From Chytriomyces cf. hyalinus JEL632 (lineage: Eukaryota > Chytridiomycota > Chytridiomycetes > Chytridiales > Chytriomycetaceae): a stretch of 64,000 nucleotides of DNA. A model generated the notes under the pieces. It was not told where the DNA came from. It did no database searches and saw only the letters and a program-made list of their open reading frames with translations. Every line of letters begins with the position of its first letter. Position 1 is the first letter of the stretch. Position numbers and translations under genes: made by a program. The stretch is from contig JAIWWG010000022.1 of NCBI GenBank assembly GCA_025435555.1, positions 124,001 through 188,000 of the forward strand, given 5' to 3'. Below are positions 1 to 11,080 of this stretch, one piece after another.

Positions 1-2029
1 CACCAAGTCGAATGGCGCCAAAGGTTTGTGGAGTCTTTATCATCATGTCCATTTCGCTTCTTGCTTACTGAACACGTTGTTAACCACCAGGTGACGGACG
101 CACGGACGACACTGCTGCTATCCAAAGTCTTCTCAACAGAGCCACACCATCGCAACTTGTATTTTTCGACCATGGAGCGTACGTTGTCAGCAACACCATC
201 ACTGTCCCCGCTGGTGTCCGCATTGCTGGTGAAATCTGGCCAATCATCCTCGCCAAGGGAGCCGCCTTCCAAGATTCCAATGCACCTGTCCCAGTTTTCC
301 GTGTCGGCCGACCAGGAGACGTGGGTTCTGTTGAAATCTCTGACCTTATCTTTGAAACTGCTGGCCCCCAACCCGGTGCAATCATGCTTGAATGGAACAT
401 CAAGGCTGACAAACAAGGATCGGCTGCACTCTGGGATGTTCACGCTCGTATTGGTGGATCTGCAGGTACCAGTCTCAGTGACGACAAATGTGCCAAGGGT
501 ACTTTGGAATTCAAAACCTGTTTGGGTCCATTCATGTTGGTCCACATCACCCCGACGGGCAGCGTGTACATGGAAAACACATGGTGGTGGACTTCCGACC
601 ACGACCTTGACAGCGCCACGCACAACCAAGTGAGCATTTACACTGGCCGCGGTATGCTTGTTGAGAGCACAAACGCTGTGTGGTTGTACGGAACAGCCTC
701 TGAGCACAACCACTTGTACAACTACCAATTCATGAACGCTGCAAACGTTTTCGCTGCCATGTTCCAAGTTGAGACACCATACTACCAAGGCGTGCCAACA
801 GCCCTTACTCCCATCACACCATTAGCCGCTTTCAATGACCCAACTTTCTCAAACTGCACTCCTGGTGACAAGCGTTGCATTAAAGCGTGGGGTCTTCGTA
901 TCATCAACACCAGAGACATGATTGTCTACGGTGCCGGCTTGTACAGTTTCTTTGAAAACTACACTCAAACTTGCTTGGACACTCACGACTGTCAAACCAA
1001 CATGGTTACCGTTGAATCCAGTATTGTTTCATTGGTTGGTCTGAACACTATCGGAACATCCAACATGATTCAGGTAGACGGAGTTGTGGTCGCCAAGGCG
1101 ATTCCAAATCTAATGAACAAAATTGCCGCTGGGCTCGGTTTCATTGCAATCAATGGAAGGCCAACTGCTGTCACCTCAGCTCCTGTACCAACATCGACTG
1201 CAGTTCAGCCAACGTCGTCGTCGATCAAGCCAACAACCACTGTGGTGCCATCCTCTTCCGCACAACCATCGCCCACTAAGGCTACCAGCACGGCAGGCCC
1301 ATCCCCAACAGGCATTGCATGGGTGACTAACCCAGACCAAAGCTTCTACGCGCCGGGCTGCGACTTTGTTGGAAACGATATTGGAAGCCAAGCGTCCGCC
1401 TCTGACAAGTGCGGCAGTGTCTGTGCTCAGAATCCAAGCTGCACAAACTACGCTTGGAGCAGCTACAACGGAGGCACTTGCTTCATGAAGAGCGGTAACC
1501 TGACCAAAGACAAGGCAATTGTGTCCGCTACAGCTGGTAATTTGTCATCATTTTTCTAAACATGTTGTGCAACGGCTTCACTGACTACATCTCGACCATA
1601 GGTATCATTTGCGGAGGAAACGCTCCAAAGGTGAGTTCCACAACCACCACCACCACCACAACAACAACAACAACGACCACCACTACAACCACCACCACCA
1701 CCACCACAACCACCTCGGCGAAACCGGTCACAACTGCAGGCTCCGCCATTTCCTGGAACACCAACGCAGACCAAAGCTATTGGGCATTGAACTGTGACTG
1801 GCCAGGAAACGATCTTAGCAACCAGTTGTCTACTGCAGAACAGTGTGGCGGTATTTGCGTCCAGAACTCTGCTTGCACAAACTTTTCTTGGACCACGTAC
1901 GTGGGCGGAACTTGCTGGTTGAAGAAGGGCAGCATGCCCAAGAGCATGGCATTTGTTTCAACCTCTGCGGGTAGCGTCTGTGGTGGGGCGCCAAAGGGGG
2001 CTGCGAAAGCCTTGTTGCGCGGGGCGTAA
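1..2029 (+). CDS. GH55-like glucan 1,3-beta-glucosidase with two PAN/Apple-like domains (5' partial)
   Basis: Secreted beta-helix glucanase-type enzyme, expected to attack beta-1,3-glucan outside the cell or in the wall. The 5' end lies outside the window. I join 2-23, 91-1536 and 1602-2029; both introns are phase 1 with GT..AG ends. The join restores SNGAKGDGRTDDTAAIQ, the GH55/pectate-lyase-like motif near the start of each beta-helix half. The rest of that half follows to about base 1160. A Ser/Thr/Pro linker, a first Cys-rich module (about 1310-1610), an almost pure threonine linker (about 1636-1720) and a second module (about 1740-1990) follow. Each module has NPDQSF/NADQSY, a CAQNPSCTNY-type core and GGTC, which fits the PAN/Apple fold used for carbohydrate or protein binding. 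Family assignment is good; substrate is inferred. Confidence 0.8.
1636..1722 (+). repeat. ACN microsatellite coding a polythreonine linker
   Basis: A run of ACC/ACA/ACG/ACT codons encodes about 27 threonines in a row between the two PAN/Apple-like modules. It is a likely O-glycosylated stalk and a slippage-prone tract whose length may vary between strains. Confidence 0.85.
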
Positions 2030-2261
2030 AGGCTTTCAAGACCTTTTTTTATCATTCAAGGATTATCAGACAGTACAGTGGGGCCCCGCGACAAGAGGAA
2101 GTTGTTAGATTTGAGATTATACTGTTACATAAACACAAAGTCCAAAAGTAAACAAATAAAAAAAATGCGTTGAGCGCTTTCGAAGGTTTTTGGTGGGATT
2201 GGACCGAGTTTGCGGCAACATCTTTCACTTCTTTTTTTTTTTCTTATATTTATCGCACAAG

Positions 2262-3245
2262 ATGAAAACAACTGCGACGAGTGGAATCCCGGACGATGTG
2301 CTCGATGACGCTCTCGGCGACATGTTCGAGGTGCGTCGCTGTCAACACATTCTCCTCCAAAGTCTGACCAGCATTGCAGGAACCAGCAGGATTCAGGCCG
2401 CCGACACCTGAGGGCACATACGAGGACTACGAGCGGGATCCATTGCATGTTCTTCCTGGTACCTGATTCATCACCGGTCCCACTGAAAAGTCGGATGAAT
2501 GCACTCCCCGCCAACGCACAAACGCCCGCGATCTACACACATATCCGCACACACACACATACTGATATGTACTCACGCAGACACGCCGTCGACAATCAAC
2601 CTCCACCTGATTGGCCGCCACTCTCTATGGGCCCACCGCATCTGGAACGCCGGCGTTGTACTTGCCCGTCACCTGGACGCAGACAAGGCACTCGTCGCAA
2701 ACAAACGTGTACTCGAACTCGGCTGTGCCGCTGCACTTCCTTCCCTCATCAGTGCCATTGCAGGCGCTGAATTCGTTGCAGCAACGGATTATCCGGACCC
2801 GCACCTGATCAAGAGCATCAACAGGAACTGCACCGTCAACGCACAGACCCTTGTGGACCAAGGGAAACTTAAAGTGGTCGGGTACCAGTGGGGAGAGGAT
2901 TTGGAGGAGGTTATGGCGGCGTTGCCGGACCAGACGCGCAAGTACGATGTCATCTTTTTGGCGGATTTGATCTTCAACCATACCCAGCACCGCAATCTGC
3001 TCAAAACTTGTAAAGGCGCGTTAGAGCCTAATGGAGGAGCTGTGTACGTTTATTTCACATCGCATGTAGTCAAGTGGGTCGACAGGGACATGAAGTTTTT
3101 TGAGATTTGTGTCGAGGAAGAGTTTGGGTTCCAGTTTGAAAAGTTTGCGGAAGTGAGGGCAAGCGCCATGTTCCCTGATGATGTTGGGGATATCGCTGTG
3201 CGCGAAACGGTCAACTGCTACAAATTGTGGCTGCCGTCAAAGTGA
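2262..3245 (+). CDS. EFM7: EFM7/NNT1-type protein N-methyltransferase
   Basis: Seven-beta-strand SAM methyltransferase. Yeast Efm7 methylates the N-terminal glycine and adjacent lysine of elongation factor eEF1A in the cytosol. I join 2262-2330, 2380-2458 and 2581-3245 (270 residues); the phases fit and the in-frame stops fall inside introns. The SAM-binding motif VLELGCAAALPSL, then ATDYPDPHLI, is the family's form of motif I plus post I. Upstream, RHSLWAHRIWNAG matches the conserved HPLWGHxLWNAG block of this group. FLADLIFNHTQH is the motif around strand 4. The first two exons are short and A/T-poor, and the start is the first ATG in frame. The second intron (122 bases) carries a CA repeat. 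Confidence 0.88.
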
Positions 3246-3341
3246 AATTACTTCACGCTCCGGTCTCCTGCTTTTTGTTAGGGGCGGCATTGTTTTTTTT
3301 ATTTCAGAAGTGATTGTCGGATAATTTACTCTGAAGATCTC

Positions 3342-5177
3342 ATGAATGTCGTGAACATCCCCGGTGCCATTCCATCCGCCCTCAGCATCAAAAGTCAACG
3401 AGAAAGGCTGCCAGGAAGTGGTCCTAGTTCTGTTGTTGGCGGCAGCGGTCCCCGATTTCGGCCCAACTCAACAAAACGAACCTTAGCGAGCGCAGCTTCC
3501 GCCTCAGCAGACACTCCGCCGTCCACATGTGCTTCGGTTACTTCAAGCGCGAGTGTTCCGCCATCGCGTCCCATCTCAGCATTTGTTTCCGGACAAACTT
3601 TTTCATTGCAAGAGCGGCCAATGTCCTCCAGGCCCGTGCAATCTGTTGCTGCCAAGTCCCAATCATGCCTTGCGGAAGAAGTCTGCGACCGCATTGCTTC
3701 CGTCACACTAATTAACGCTGGCGACGTTAAAAGGGACCGCCAACGACGAAAAGCTGAAGACTCGGCGGGCAAGATTGAAGGAAAATTCTGCGCCAATGAT
3801 CCATTTCTTTGGAATTCAGACGACTTCCAAAGCATTATCCCAGACGATGATTCTTGTTCAATGTGGGCGCCGTCCATCAGCGATTCTCTGGATGAGACGG
3901 GCTCCGAGCATCCAGAAGATCAGGCTATTGTCTCGTTTACGATTCCAACGATTCTTCATTCCAAGTCTCCTGGCGACGATTTTGGGATTGGATTCGGGCT
4001 TGGGTTGGGGGGTATTTGTGCGTGGGAAGAGAATGCTGATGATGCGTTGCTTGCGCGGTTGTTGATTGCTGGAAGTTCGAGTTCTGGTTTGCAGTCGAGC
4101 GGAGTGGGGCCGTCTTTGTACAGTGAAGGGAAAAACGGTGTTTCGTATCCGTATTTGGGCGACAGTGACTTGGCTGACGCTTTGACGAAGGGGGACGATG
4201 AGCGCTGCACAGGACCAGTTCCAGCTCCTCAGTCTGGCCGACTGAACAAGAGTTCTCCACCTTCGAATTGGAGAACTTCGTCCACTGGAGGGTAACGCTG
4301 ACTAATTTTATTGGTCGGACATGGGGTTTAAACCAGCGCAACAATAACAAATTACAGGGACAAAGCTGGAACAGCAGAAACCTTCAAAGACACAGATATC
4401 GAATCCATTGACCAAAAGAAACCTTCCATATCAAAGAATCGCAACAGAAACCGTCCCAAGACGTCATCGAGCGAACGTGACTGGACGCATTTCCTTGACT
4501 CTGGCGCGGACCGGGCTTCGTTGTTTGACAGTTCAACTTTAAAACGCGACACACAAAACTCTGGCATCACACATCCATTCAACACTTCCGAACTCGCCGC
4601 AGCTCGGCAGCACCGACTCAGTTTACTTGCTCTGGAGAAGTCTCTGCGTCCATCGGCTGCATCCAACTGCGGTCCCATCCATAAAGTCTTGTACAAGGAG
4701 CACGCGCCGCCTTCGTATTCGAAAATATTTTCATCCACGGTGGCAAGTATTCCGAGCAATTCATCGTCGTTTCAACCGCGGCTGCTGGATTCAGACGTGA
4801 TTGTGTGCCGAAAATATTCCATCAAAGACTCGGGCATTTCATTGCGACCTTCCGCATCGACTCCTCAGCCGTCCTGCGCCCAGAGGAACTCACTGGTGCT
4901 GCATTCGGACGAAGGGATTTCTAATTTCTTGAAAGAGCGGCGGTCGTATCTTCAAGACCAAATCTATTCGCCTTCGGCAACTCTCATTCGGTCACCGCCA
5001 CCGCCACCGCCGAGTTCAAGAAGTGAAGTGAATCCTGCTGGAGGATTTCCATCGATTCCTTCTGGTAGTGGCGCGCGGGTCTCGAGTATCCGTTCCAGCA
5101 CTGCCAAGGTGAAAAGCGGTGATGCGAATCGAGCGCGTCATGTGTACGAGGAATATTTATTCGGAGCCAAACAATGA
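3342..5177 (+). CDS. Unrecognised low-complexity protein, 589 residues
   Basis: I do not recognise a family. The frame is open over 3342-4291 and 4358-5177; a 66-base intron (GTAACG..ATTACAG, with a CTGAC branch) removes an in-frame stop and keeps the phase. The protein is Ser/Pro-rich and largely disordered in character. It has a short acidic stretch around residues 165-195, a glycine-rich GFGLGLGG patch near residue 215 and an eight-proline run near residue 540. The most structured-looking part is a charged helix-like block around residues 405-450. No signal peptide or membrane segment is visible. It runs in the same direction as the EFM7 gene 96 bases upstream. Confidence 0.6.
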
Positions 5178-5627
5178 CAGTTTTCAGGCGGTTCAAAGAA
5201 ATAAATAAAATCAAACTTGTCAGTCCTGACTGCATGTATAAGGTTAAACTTGGTACCCCAACAGAGTAGTATCAAGTCAGTGGGCGTCTACATTTCTTTC
5301 TCTCGTTAATAAGGTCGAGGTGCATTTTCTTTCGCAGCAACTCGCAACTCACTTGCCGGAGGAGGAATTCTATGTAACCTTAAATGATGTAAATCGGTTG
5401 GCCAAGTCACGGCAATAACGGTAGTCAAGAAAGACGGATGACGCAGAGTGCCAAGAGTTACGGATTCAGTCACAATTATTCCATTGTAGCCACAGGAACG
5501 GCAGCGTACCAGACTTTGATATAATCATATTGTCATTCCCAAATGTTGCGTTATTGCGATTTTTTTTTTTTTTGGCGCTCTGATCTATGCTTTCGAGAAA
5601 TAAATAGAAAAAAAACAAACGCGCCAG
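5178..5627. other. Intergenic, convergent 3' ends
   Basis: This stretch separates the 3' ends of two convergent genes. It holds AATAAA-like signals near 5200 (plus strand) and a T/A-rich tract at 5560-5575. No further gene is seen. Confidence 0.5.
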
Positions 5628-6929
5628 CTAGTAGCAGTGGACCACCATCCTTCCACACACCATCTCATTAATTGCAGTCTCCAACCGTTGAATTCGTTGA
5701 CATTTCTCCTTTTCCAATTCTCTGAGCACCAACACATAGTCGGCGGCTGTTTCAAATAGAAACCTCGGTTACCAAAATGAACAAAAATAAATAAAAGGAG
5801 ATCGTGAGATGAGTATACCTTTATCCAGCAACTTTTCTTTTGAAAGAAGCCGGCTGGTGGAAGTGCCATCGCTTGCTGGAATTAGATTCCGAATTTCTTC
5901 AAACGCATCGCGCAACTGAGATCTCCGCTTTTGCTCTGCTTGTTGGCGGTACAATTTCCGCTTGCAATCCACAGGCTTGATGTTGAGTGGAGCTTTCACT
6001 TCCTGAGTGCAACGTGGAGAGCCTACTGAAGTGGTAGAACTGAATTCAGGTTCTAGAGTCACCGGAGAGCTGGCGTATCTTCCAATCAGATTTTCAGAAA
6101 CCCCTGGCTGAATAACACCGCTCGCTGAAGCAGATAGAATTGCATTCGGAGACGCATAGCTCCAGGAGAGGGGAGTCCTTTTCGAGGAAGGCTCATCCTC
6201 ACTGCTTGCCCTCGACCTCTTTAGTTGGGTTCGAGCTTGCGCTTTTGGCATTTGAATGTTCATCAGGAGTGATGGAGTAAAGCGAACTGGAGCGCCGGCT
6301 TGGAGGTCTTGCTCGATTTTGCAGCCTTGTAGTTCAGCCGCCGCCCCTTGGGACCGTATTGGAGCCACTAAGGGACCGTTATTGTGTGTGCGGATGGCGC
6401 CTTGCTTCATTATTGTCCTTGATGAGTCTTGAACCGACTGTTGTTGCGGTACGCAAAAAATAGGGTTTTGTGCAGCGAACAAAAAATTGACATCTGGGGA
6501 AGAAGCAATTTGGTCGAACACAGAACCCACGCAACTGGGTCTTGCGGGAGCAGAAGCACGCATGTCGTTGTCAACTTGGATTGGGCATTGCGATGGTGAG
6601 TAGCCGAGGTAGTGTGAGTGTGGGTTGAGGAATGCGCTGGCAGAGTTCCAGTCCCACGGATTGAACTGGAAGGCAGTGGCTGCTGCTGAGGCGTGTAAGG
6701 GGGAATGTAAGTCGGAGCTGAGAAGGGCGGCTGCATTCGCAATGTTATCCGCGATCTCGGTAGGCAGCTTATCCAGGTACAGCTGCAACTCCTTCGCCAC
6801 CAGAGCTTCAGAGCTGGCGGGTCCCTCCGTCCGAAGCGAGTCACCCTCCGTCCGATAGTCCTCTGCTGCCACAAACAGCGCCTCCCATCCAATGAGCGAG
6901 TCGCCGTAGTTGTCCCAGTTTTGGTTCAT
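5628..6929 (-). CDS. bHLH transcription factor (paralog 1)
   Basis: Nuclear DNA-binding regulator of about 409 residues. Exons are 5819-6929 and 5628-5746; the 72-base intron (GTATAC..ACAG) is phase 1. The bHLH is at the C-terminus: basic region YRQQAEQKRRSQLRDAFEEI, helix 1, the short loop IPASDGTSTSRLLSKEK, then after the intron the second helix AADYVLVLRELEKEK. The E and the KRR of the basic region are kept, but the usual His at the first contact position is not. The QAEQKRR form is closest to the MLX/INO4 type. The long N-terminal part is Ser/Gln/Pro-rich. A paralog lies 129 bases upstream. The stop is TAG at 5628-5630. Target genes cannot be inferred. Confidence 0.85.
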
Positions 6930-7058
6930 CGTTTTTGCGACAACTTTTGCTTCTGCCTTATCTGGTTTGACTCGGGATAAAATCTAAATTTTTCTCACCT
7001 GATTTATTTTTACGTATTAAGTACCACCAAGGTTGTTTGTTCATTGAGGCTTTCTCTA

Positions 7059-8628
7059 TTATTCACAATCACGCCCGCGTTGAGCTGCCGCAACTTCGCG
7101 TTCGAGGCGCTTGATTTCGGCCGCTTTCTGCTGCTCCATGTCCTTCAGCTTGCAGATGTAGTCCACAGCTTGTGAAGACAGTTAGACCCCAGCATGCTCT
7201 TCATCAACGTCACAGTATCTCACCTCGAGCAAGAAGCGCCTCTTTGGAAACAGCCCGTTCTTTGATCATGTCTTTTGGAATCAGATTTTTCACTTCATCG
7301 AAGCAGTCCTTCATCAAGTCTCGCCTCAGCTTTTCTGCATTCTTGCGATATAGCCGCCTCTTTTCTCTGAAAGAAAGTTTCCGTATATTTTAATAACCAC
7401 TGTGTAAAAACACTGAGGTCGCAGCATACCTTGAGTTGAGATCTGTCTCCCCCTTGTCTCCCGACTCCTCATCGTCAAGATCATTTTGTGGCAAAACGCT
7501 GGTGGATTCGGCAACTTCGGAATGAGTTGCATTCTTTCCAGTTACTGATGATTTCGCATTATTTGGGTTCATGGTGAGCGAATCAAGCCCCCCAGTTCCC
7601 CAAAAGTCGGGCACAAGCTCAACATCAGGCCGACTGACAGGCCGAATACTATCCATCGGAGTGCCTAATATACTTCCAAAGGCACTCGAACCAAGGAGGG
7701 CAGGAGAAGAAATGTGGCTAATCGCTGGTGAATAGAGAACTGACAGGGCGGGGGAATCTAGAGCTGTGGCTCTGTGCGTTCCGAATATTGAGTACTGATT
7801 GGAATGAATTATCGGTGTATGAAGAAGAGGTGTTGGAGTATCATTCATCATTGGCCGTAAAGGCTGTGGTTGCAGAATTCCTTCGCTAGAACGAGTTGCG
7901 GGTTTTCGGAATGTGGGTCGTTTCTGAATTGAAGATCCTGGAATTAAGGCTGGAGACGGCATACTTGAAGGGCTGGAAATAGGGTTGATGGTCATATTCA
8001 TAATCTGAGCTGGTGTCAGCCTCGGAACGGAATTCGAATTCGGAGGAGGAGGATTTGAATTGACCGCACCCGGATTTGACGGAGAATCTGAATTAACCGC
8101 ATTCGACGGCATCGACAGGGCGATATCTTGGAGCAGGGACGAGCGTTTTTGTATTTGTTGTAGATCGGCAAAAGATTGGGAATGGGTTCGTTTCAAGATC
8201 GGAACAGCGGACGGAAGCGCTTGCGGCTGAAAATAGGGGGATTGGTTCACAAACAACTCTGATTCGTTCCGAGGAAACCCGGAAAACGGTGAGTGAAGCT
8301 GTTGCGCATCGAGCGGAAGCTGGAAGCGGTAATCGAACGCATCCCAGCTGGTCATGTTCATGATGTCGAGCGACTGCTGCATGGCAGAGAATTCGGGAGT
8401 GTTGCTGACCATGGGCATTGTCTGCATCATGTTCGGAGCCGGGCTTGCCCAGAATTGGTGATTGCTCAGAGGGTCGCTGGTGAAGGCCGTCGACCGTTGG
8501 TCAAAGTCGGCAAGCTGCGCAGCGTAATCGTCGATGGTCCCAGCAGAGTGCTCCGTGAGGAAGATACCGAGCTGCTCGCTTGCGCTCTTGCGGCCCTCCT
8601 GGCGTCTGAGGTCTGATGTACCATCCAT
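7059..8628 (-). CDS. bHLH transcription factor (paralog 2)
   Basis: Second bHLH regulator, 483 residues, exons 7430-8628, 7224-7366 and 7059-7168. All splice phases close. The C-terminal bHLH reads LYRKNAEKLRRDLMKDCFDE (basic region and helix 1), then a loop with KDMIKERAVSKEALLAR, then AVDYICKLKDMEQQK in the next exon and a short basic tail. The intron inside the HLH interrupts the same place and phase as in the neighbouring paralog, which supports descent by tandem duplication. The first intron, just before the basic region, is absent from the neighbour. The N-terminal 400 residues are Ser/Pro/Asn-rich and probably act as an activation or regulatory region. Start ATG at 8626-8628. Confidence 0.85.
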
Positions 8629-8711
8629 TTGGTACTTGGGTTTTTATTTTTTTACTTTTTTGGACGTAAAATTTTATTGAGGCAAAATACCCAATTACGA
8701 ACGTGCAGGGT

Positions 8712-9633
8712 TTAAACCGTTCCCAGAAACGCTTGGACGGACTTTTTGACGGTGGTGCCCTCGGATTTGGGGCACTGCGTTGTCGGCGTAGAATGGACAG
8801 TCAGCAACTCCAGCTTCATCTTGACCAGCGCCCAGGCTACCACAGAGTAAGCAGCAAACGTCAGGCCATTCAGCAGAGTATACATGCCCCTCGAGGAAGA
8901 GTCCGTAAAAAGCGACGTGACAGAGCTGCCAATGTACAGGAATAGAATGCACAAGCACGCGGCCGAGGCAAATAAACCATATCTAGCGATAATCTTGTAC
9001 TGAGGTGGTGACTGGATGCTGGCCTCGTTGACTTGTCTTATTTGGGAAATGAAGCTGTACGCAAAAAAAGAATCGAGTACAATCACGACTAGTCCCGATG
9101 CGACGGAGGACACCATTTCGAGCAGCAAAGACGTGGTATCATCGGCAGGAATCAGCGAGGTTATGAAAGGAGTCATGCAAACCAACGGCGTCGTGTACAG
9201 GATCCAGCGGAAAATGCGGAACGCTGTTGGAGAAGATTGGCACCGGAGAACATCGTGGGATCGTACCCAAGAGTAGAACAGGTATCTATTGCGGTGGATG
9301 GTTTGCAAGGTTATTGAACGCGCGTTGAATGCTTTCCGATGCTTACGTGATTTGTGAAGCTGAGAAAAAGAACGTCCGGATAACATTCGCGAGACGGGGC
9401 TCGCCATCCAAGTGGTACCAAGCGGCAGCGGCGCTCGTTGCAGCTCCGTTTGTGATCAGATTAAAGAGTAGGACATTGGGTATTGTGAAAAGGGATGACA
9501 CGTGTCGGCCCCGCTCCCTCAGCTCAATTGTCAGAATGATGCGCAAGAGCCAGGCAAGGAGCACCATCAAAACGAACGCGTCCGTGAGGCAGAAGATGGC
9601 GCGGACTCGTGCTCGTGAGTCGGTGGTATTCAT
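8712..9633 (-). CDS. Orphan seven-helix membrane protein
   Basis: No family recognised. Exons 9347-9633 and 8712-9285 give 286 residues; the 61-base intron (GTAAGC..AATAG) keeps phase 2. I count seven hydrophobic segments: near residues 17-38, 45-70, 80-98, 115-137, 150-175, 195-222 and 228-250. The N-terminus is short, and loops are charged (RLAN, RQVNEASIQ). The layout resembles the 7TM receptor-like proteins common in zoosporic fungi, but no diagnostic motif such as a retinal lysine or DRY is visible. It ends 83 bases before the start of the downstream bHLH gene, on the same strand, so the two share a compact arrangement. Confidence 0.7.
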
Positions 9634-9710
9634 TGCGGTTTTTGTAACAATGGGTCATCAAAAAAGCTTGAAGCATATTTCAAAGTAACTGACAGGTCAA
9701 TAGGAAGTTT

Positions 9711-10230
9711 CTAACAGGGTATCGACGAGTTAGAGTATGGGTTGACTCGATACGCATCAATGTCTGTATAACCAACGCGCGGTACCATGAATTTACTCGG
9801 TGAGAAAAAGTAGCCAGGGTCCAGTGGCAGCCCCTGCCCCAATAGCTTCACAAACACCCCTGGCTCTACGGATAAAAGTTTTTGATACTTCTCATCAACA
9901 ACGGTTTCGCCCAACCACTCATTGACCCCTTCTTAGTTACCTCCACCGACGTAATCATTCTCTCAGCCACAAATGTTGCGCCGTATCAACTTCTCTGGAT
10001 AGCAACGCCGCATTGATTCAATTTGCGCTTGCATAGCTTCTGAATTCAAAATTCGCTCTCTTCACTTCGCCAACGTGAAGATATTGTTGAGACGCGATTT
10101 CAGCACTGATACAAATATCATGGAACAAACAACACTTTCTATCTTGGAATTACTCAGTGAGCACTTGGCCGTTGCCAACTTCAGTTCCAACAGACATCAG
10201 GATTTTACGACCCAATAAAACGCAAACACA
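9711..10230 (-). pseudogene. Decayed protein-like relic, family unknown
   Basis: The minus strand carries protein-like sequence with no single open frame. Stretches such as YPEKLIRRNICG, NEWLGETVVDEKYQKLL and PRVGYTDIDAYRVNPY have ordinary amino-acid composition. They follow one another in order but are separated by in-frame stops and at least one change of frame that no plausible intron explains. I read it as the remnant of a host gene or a gene fragment lying between two intact genes. I could not assign a family. Confidence 0.4.
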
Positions 10231-10254
10231 CTGTAAATCCCAGTAAAACGAAAA

Positions 10255-11080
10255 ATGAACGGCGAAGCGGTACTTGGGCCTGGCCCTCATCCACTGTCAT
10301 CATTAGAATGCTAACTGGCGACTGGAATTCATCAGTGGCTCTTTCTGTTTGCTGTAGTCGTCGCGGCCCTCCTCCTCTTCACTATGATCTTCTTTGTGAG
10401 TCCATCTGAGACGCAACGCCAACTCCACCAACACCAACTATTCTGGGCGCGCAGATCATCATGTTTTCAGACCTCGAATGCGATTACATCAACCCGATTG
10501 ACCTGTGCAGCAAGCTGAACCAGGTGAAACTTCAGCGCAACTTTTGAGTGTTGACCGAGTCTGATTCTGTTTTCTGTCCAGTTTGTGATTCCAGAGAACG
10601 TGGGCCATGCCCTCTTGGCAGTTATCTTTCTCTTTAACGGGGCCTGGGTTTCTCTGCTGCTTAACTTGCCACTTGTCGGTATGAACGTGAACAAGTGAGC
10701 GCGCTCTGTGTTGCGTTTGTTTAACGATTCGGCTAAACATCGTTCGAATGCAGGATCATAAACAACAGACACATGTACGATGCCACTGAAATTTTTAGGA
10801 CTCTTCCGGAACACAAGAAGGAATGCTTTTTCAAACTTGCCTTTTACTTGCTGAGCTTCTTCTTCTGTGAGTTGTTTCCCGTTGAGCTTTATGCAAACTG
10901 ATTGACGTATTTTATCTTCCACGAACTTGTTTAACTCCTCCGTGTTCCAATCAGATCTATATGTAAGTTGTTTATTTGTGCGCTACTGCGATTGATCACA
11001 TCTAACCATTGCAACTCAAGTGCATGATCGTGGGGCTTCTTGCAGACGCGCCAAAGGCAAAACCAGTTATGCGCAATTGA
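10255..11080 (+). CDS. ERV14: Cornichon / ERV14 cargo receptor
   Basis: Small ER membrane protein that loads transmembrane cargo into COPII vesicles. Seven exons: 10255-10269, 10336-10395, 10455-10523, 10582-10694, 10754-10866, 10955-10962 and 11021-11080, giving 145 residues. Diagnostic blocks are [18 protein letters not shown], the second membrane segment, [20 protein letters not shown] and the third segment [20 protein letters not shown]. First segment: [20 protein letters not shown]. All junctions are GT..AG and phases close exactly. Exon 6 is only 8 bases and encodes two residues and part of a third (YLY); without it the frame is lost. Length and motifs match the family (about 138-145 residues). 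The C-terminal tail [11 protein letters not shown] is typically cytosolic or luminal depending on the topology model. Confidence 0.93.

Noticed and set aside
2489-2580. CA repeat and open frame in EFM7 intron 2
   Set aside because: Reading through gives a start at a non-conserved position, whereas removing it as an intron restores the family N-terminus in phase.
10467-10922. 151-codon minus-strand frame across the cornichon gene
   Set aside because: It runs antisense to five of the cornichon exons and includes introns; the plus-strand exons are strongly conserved.
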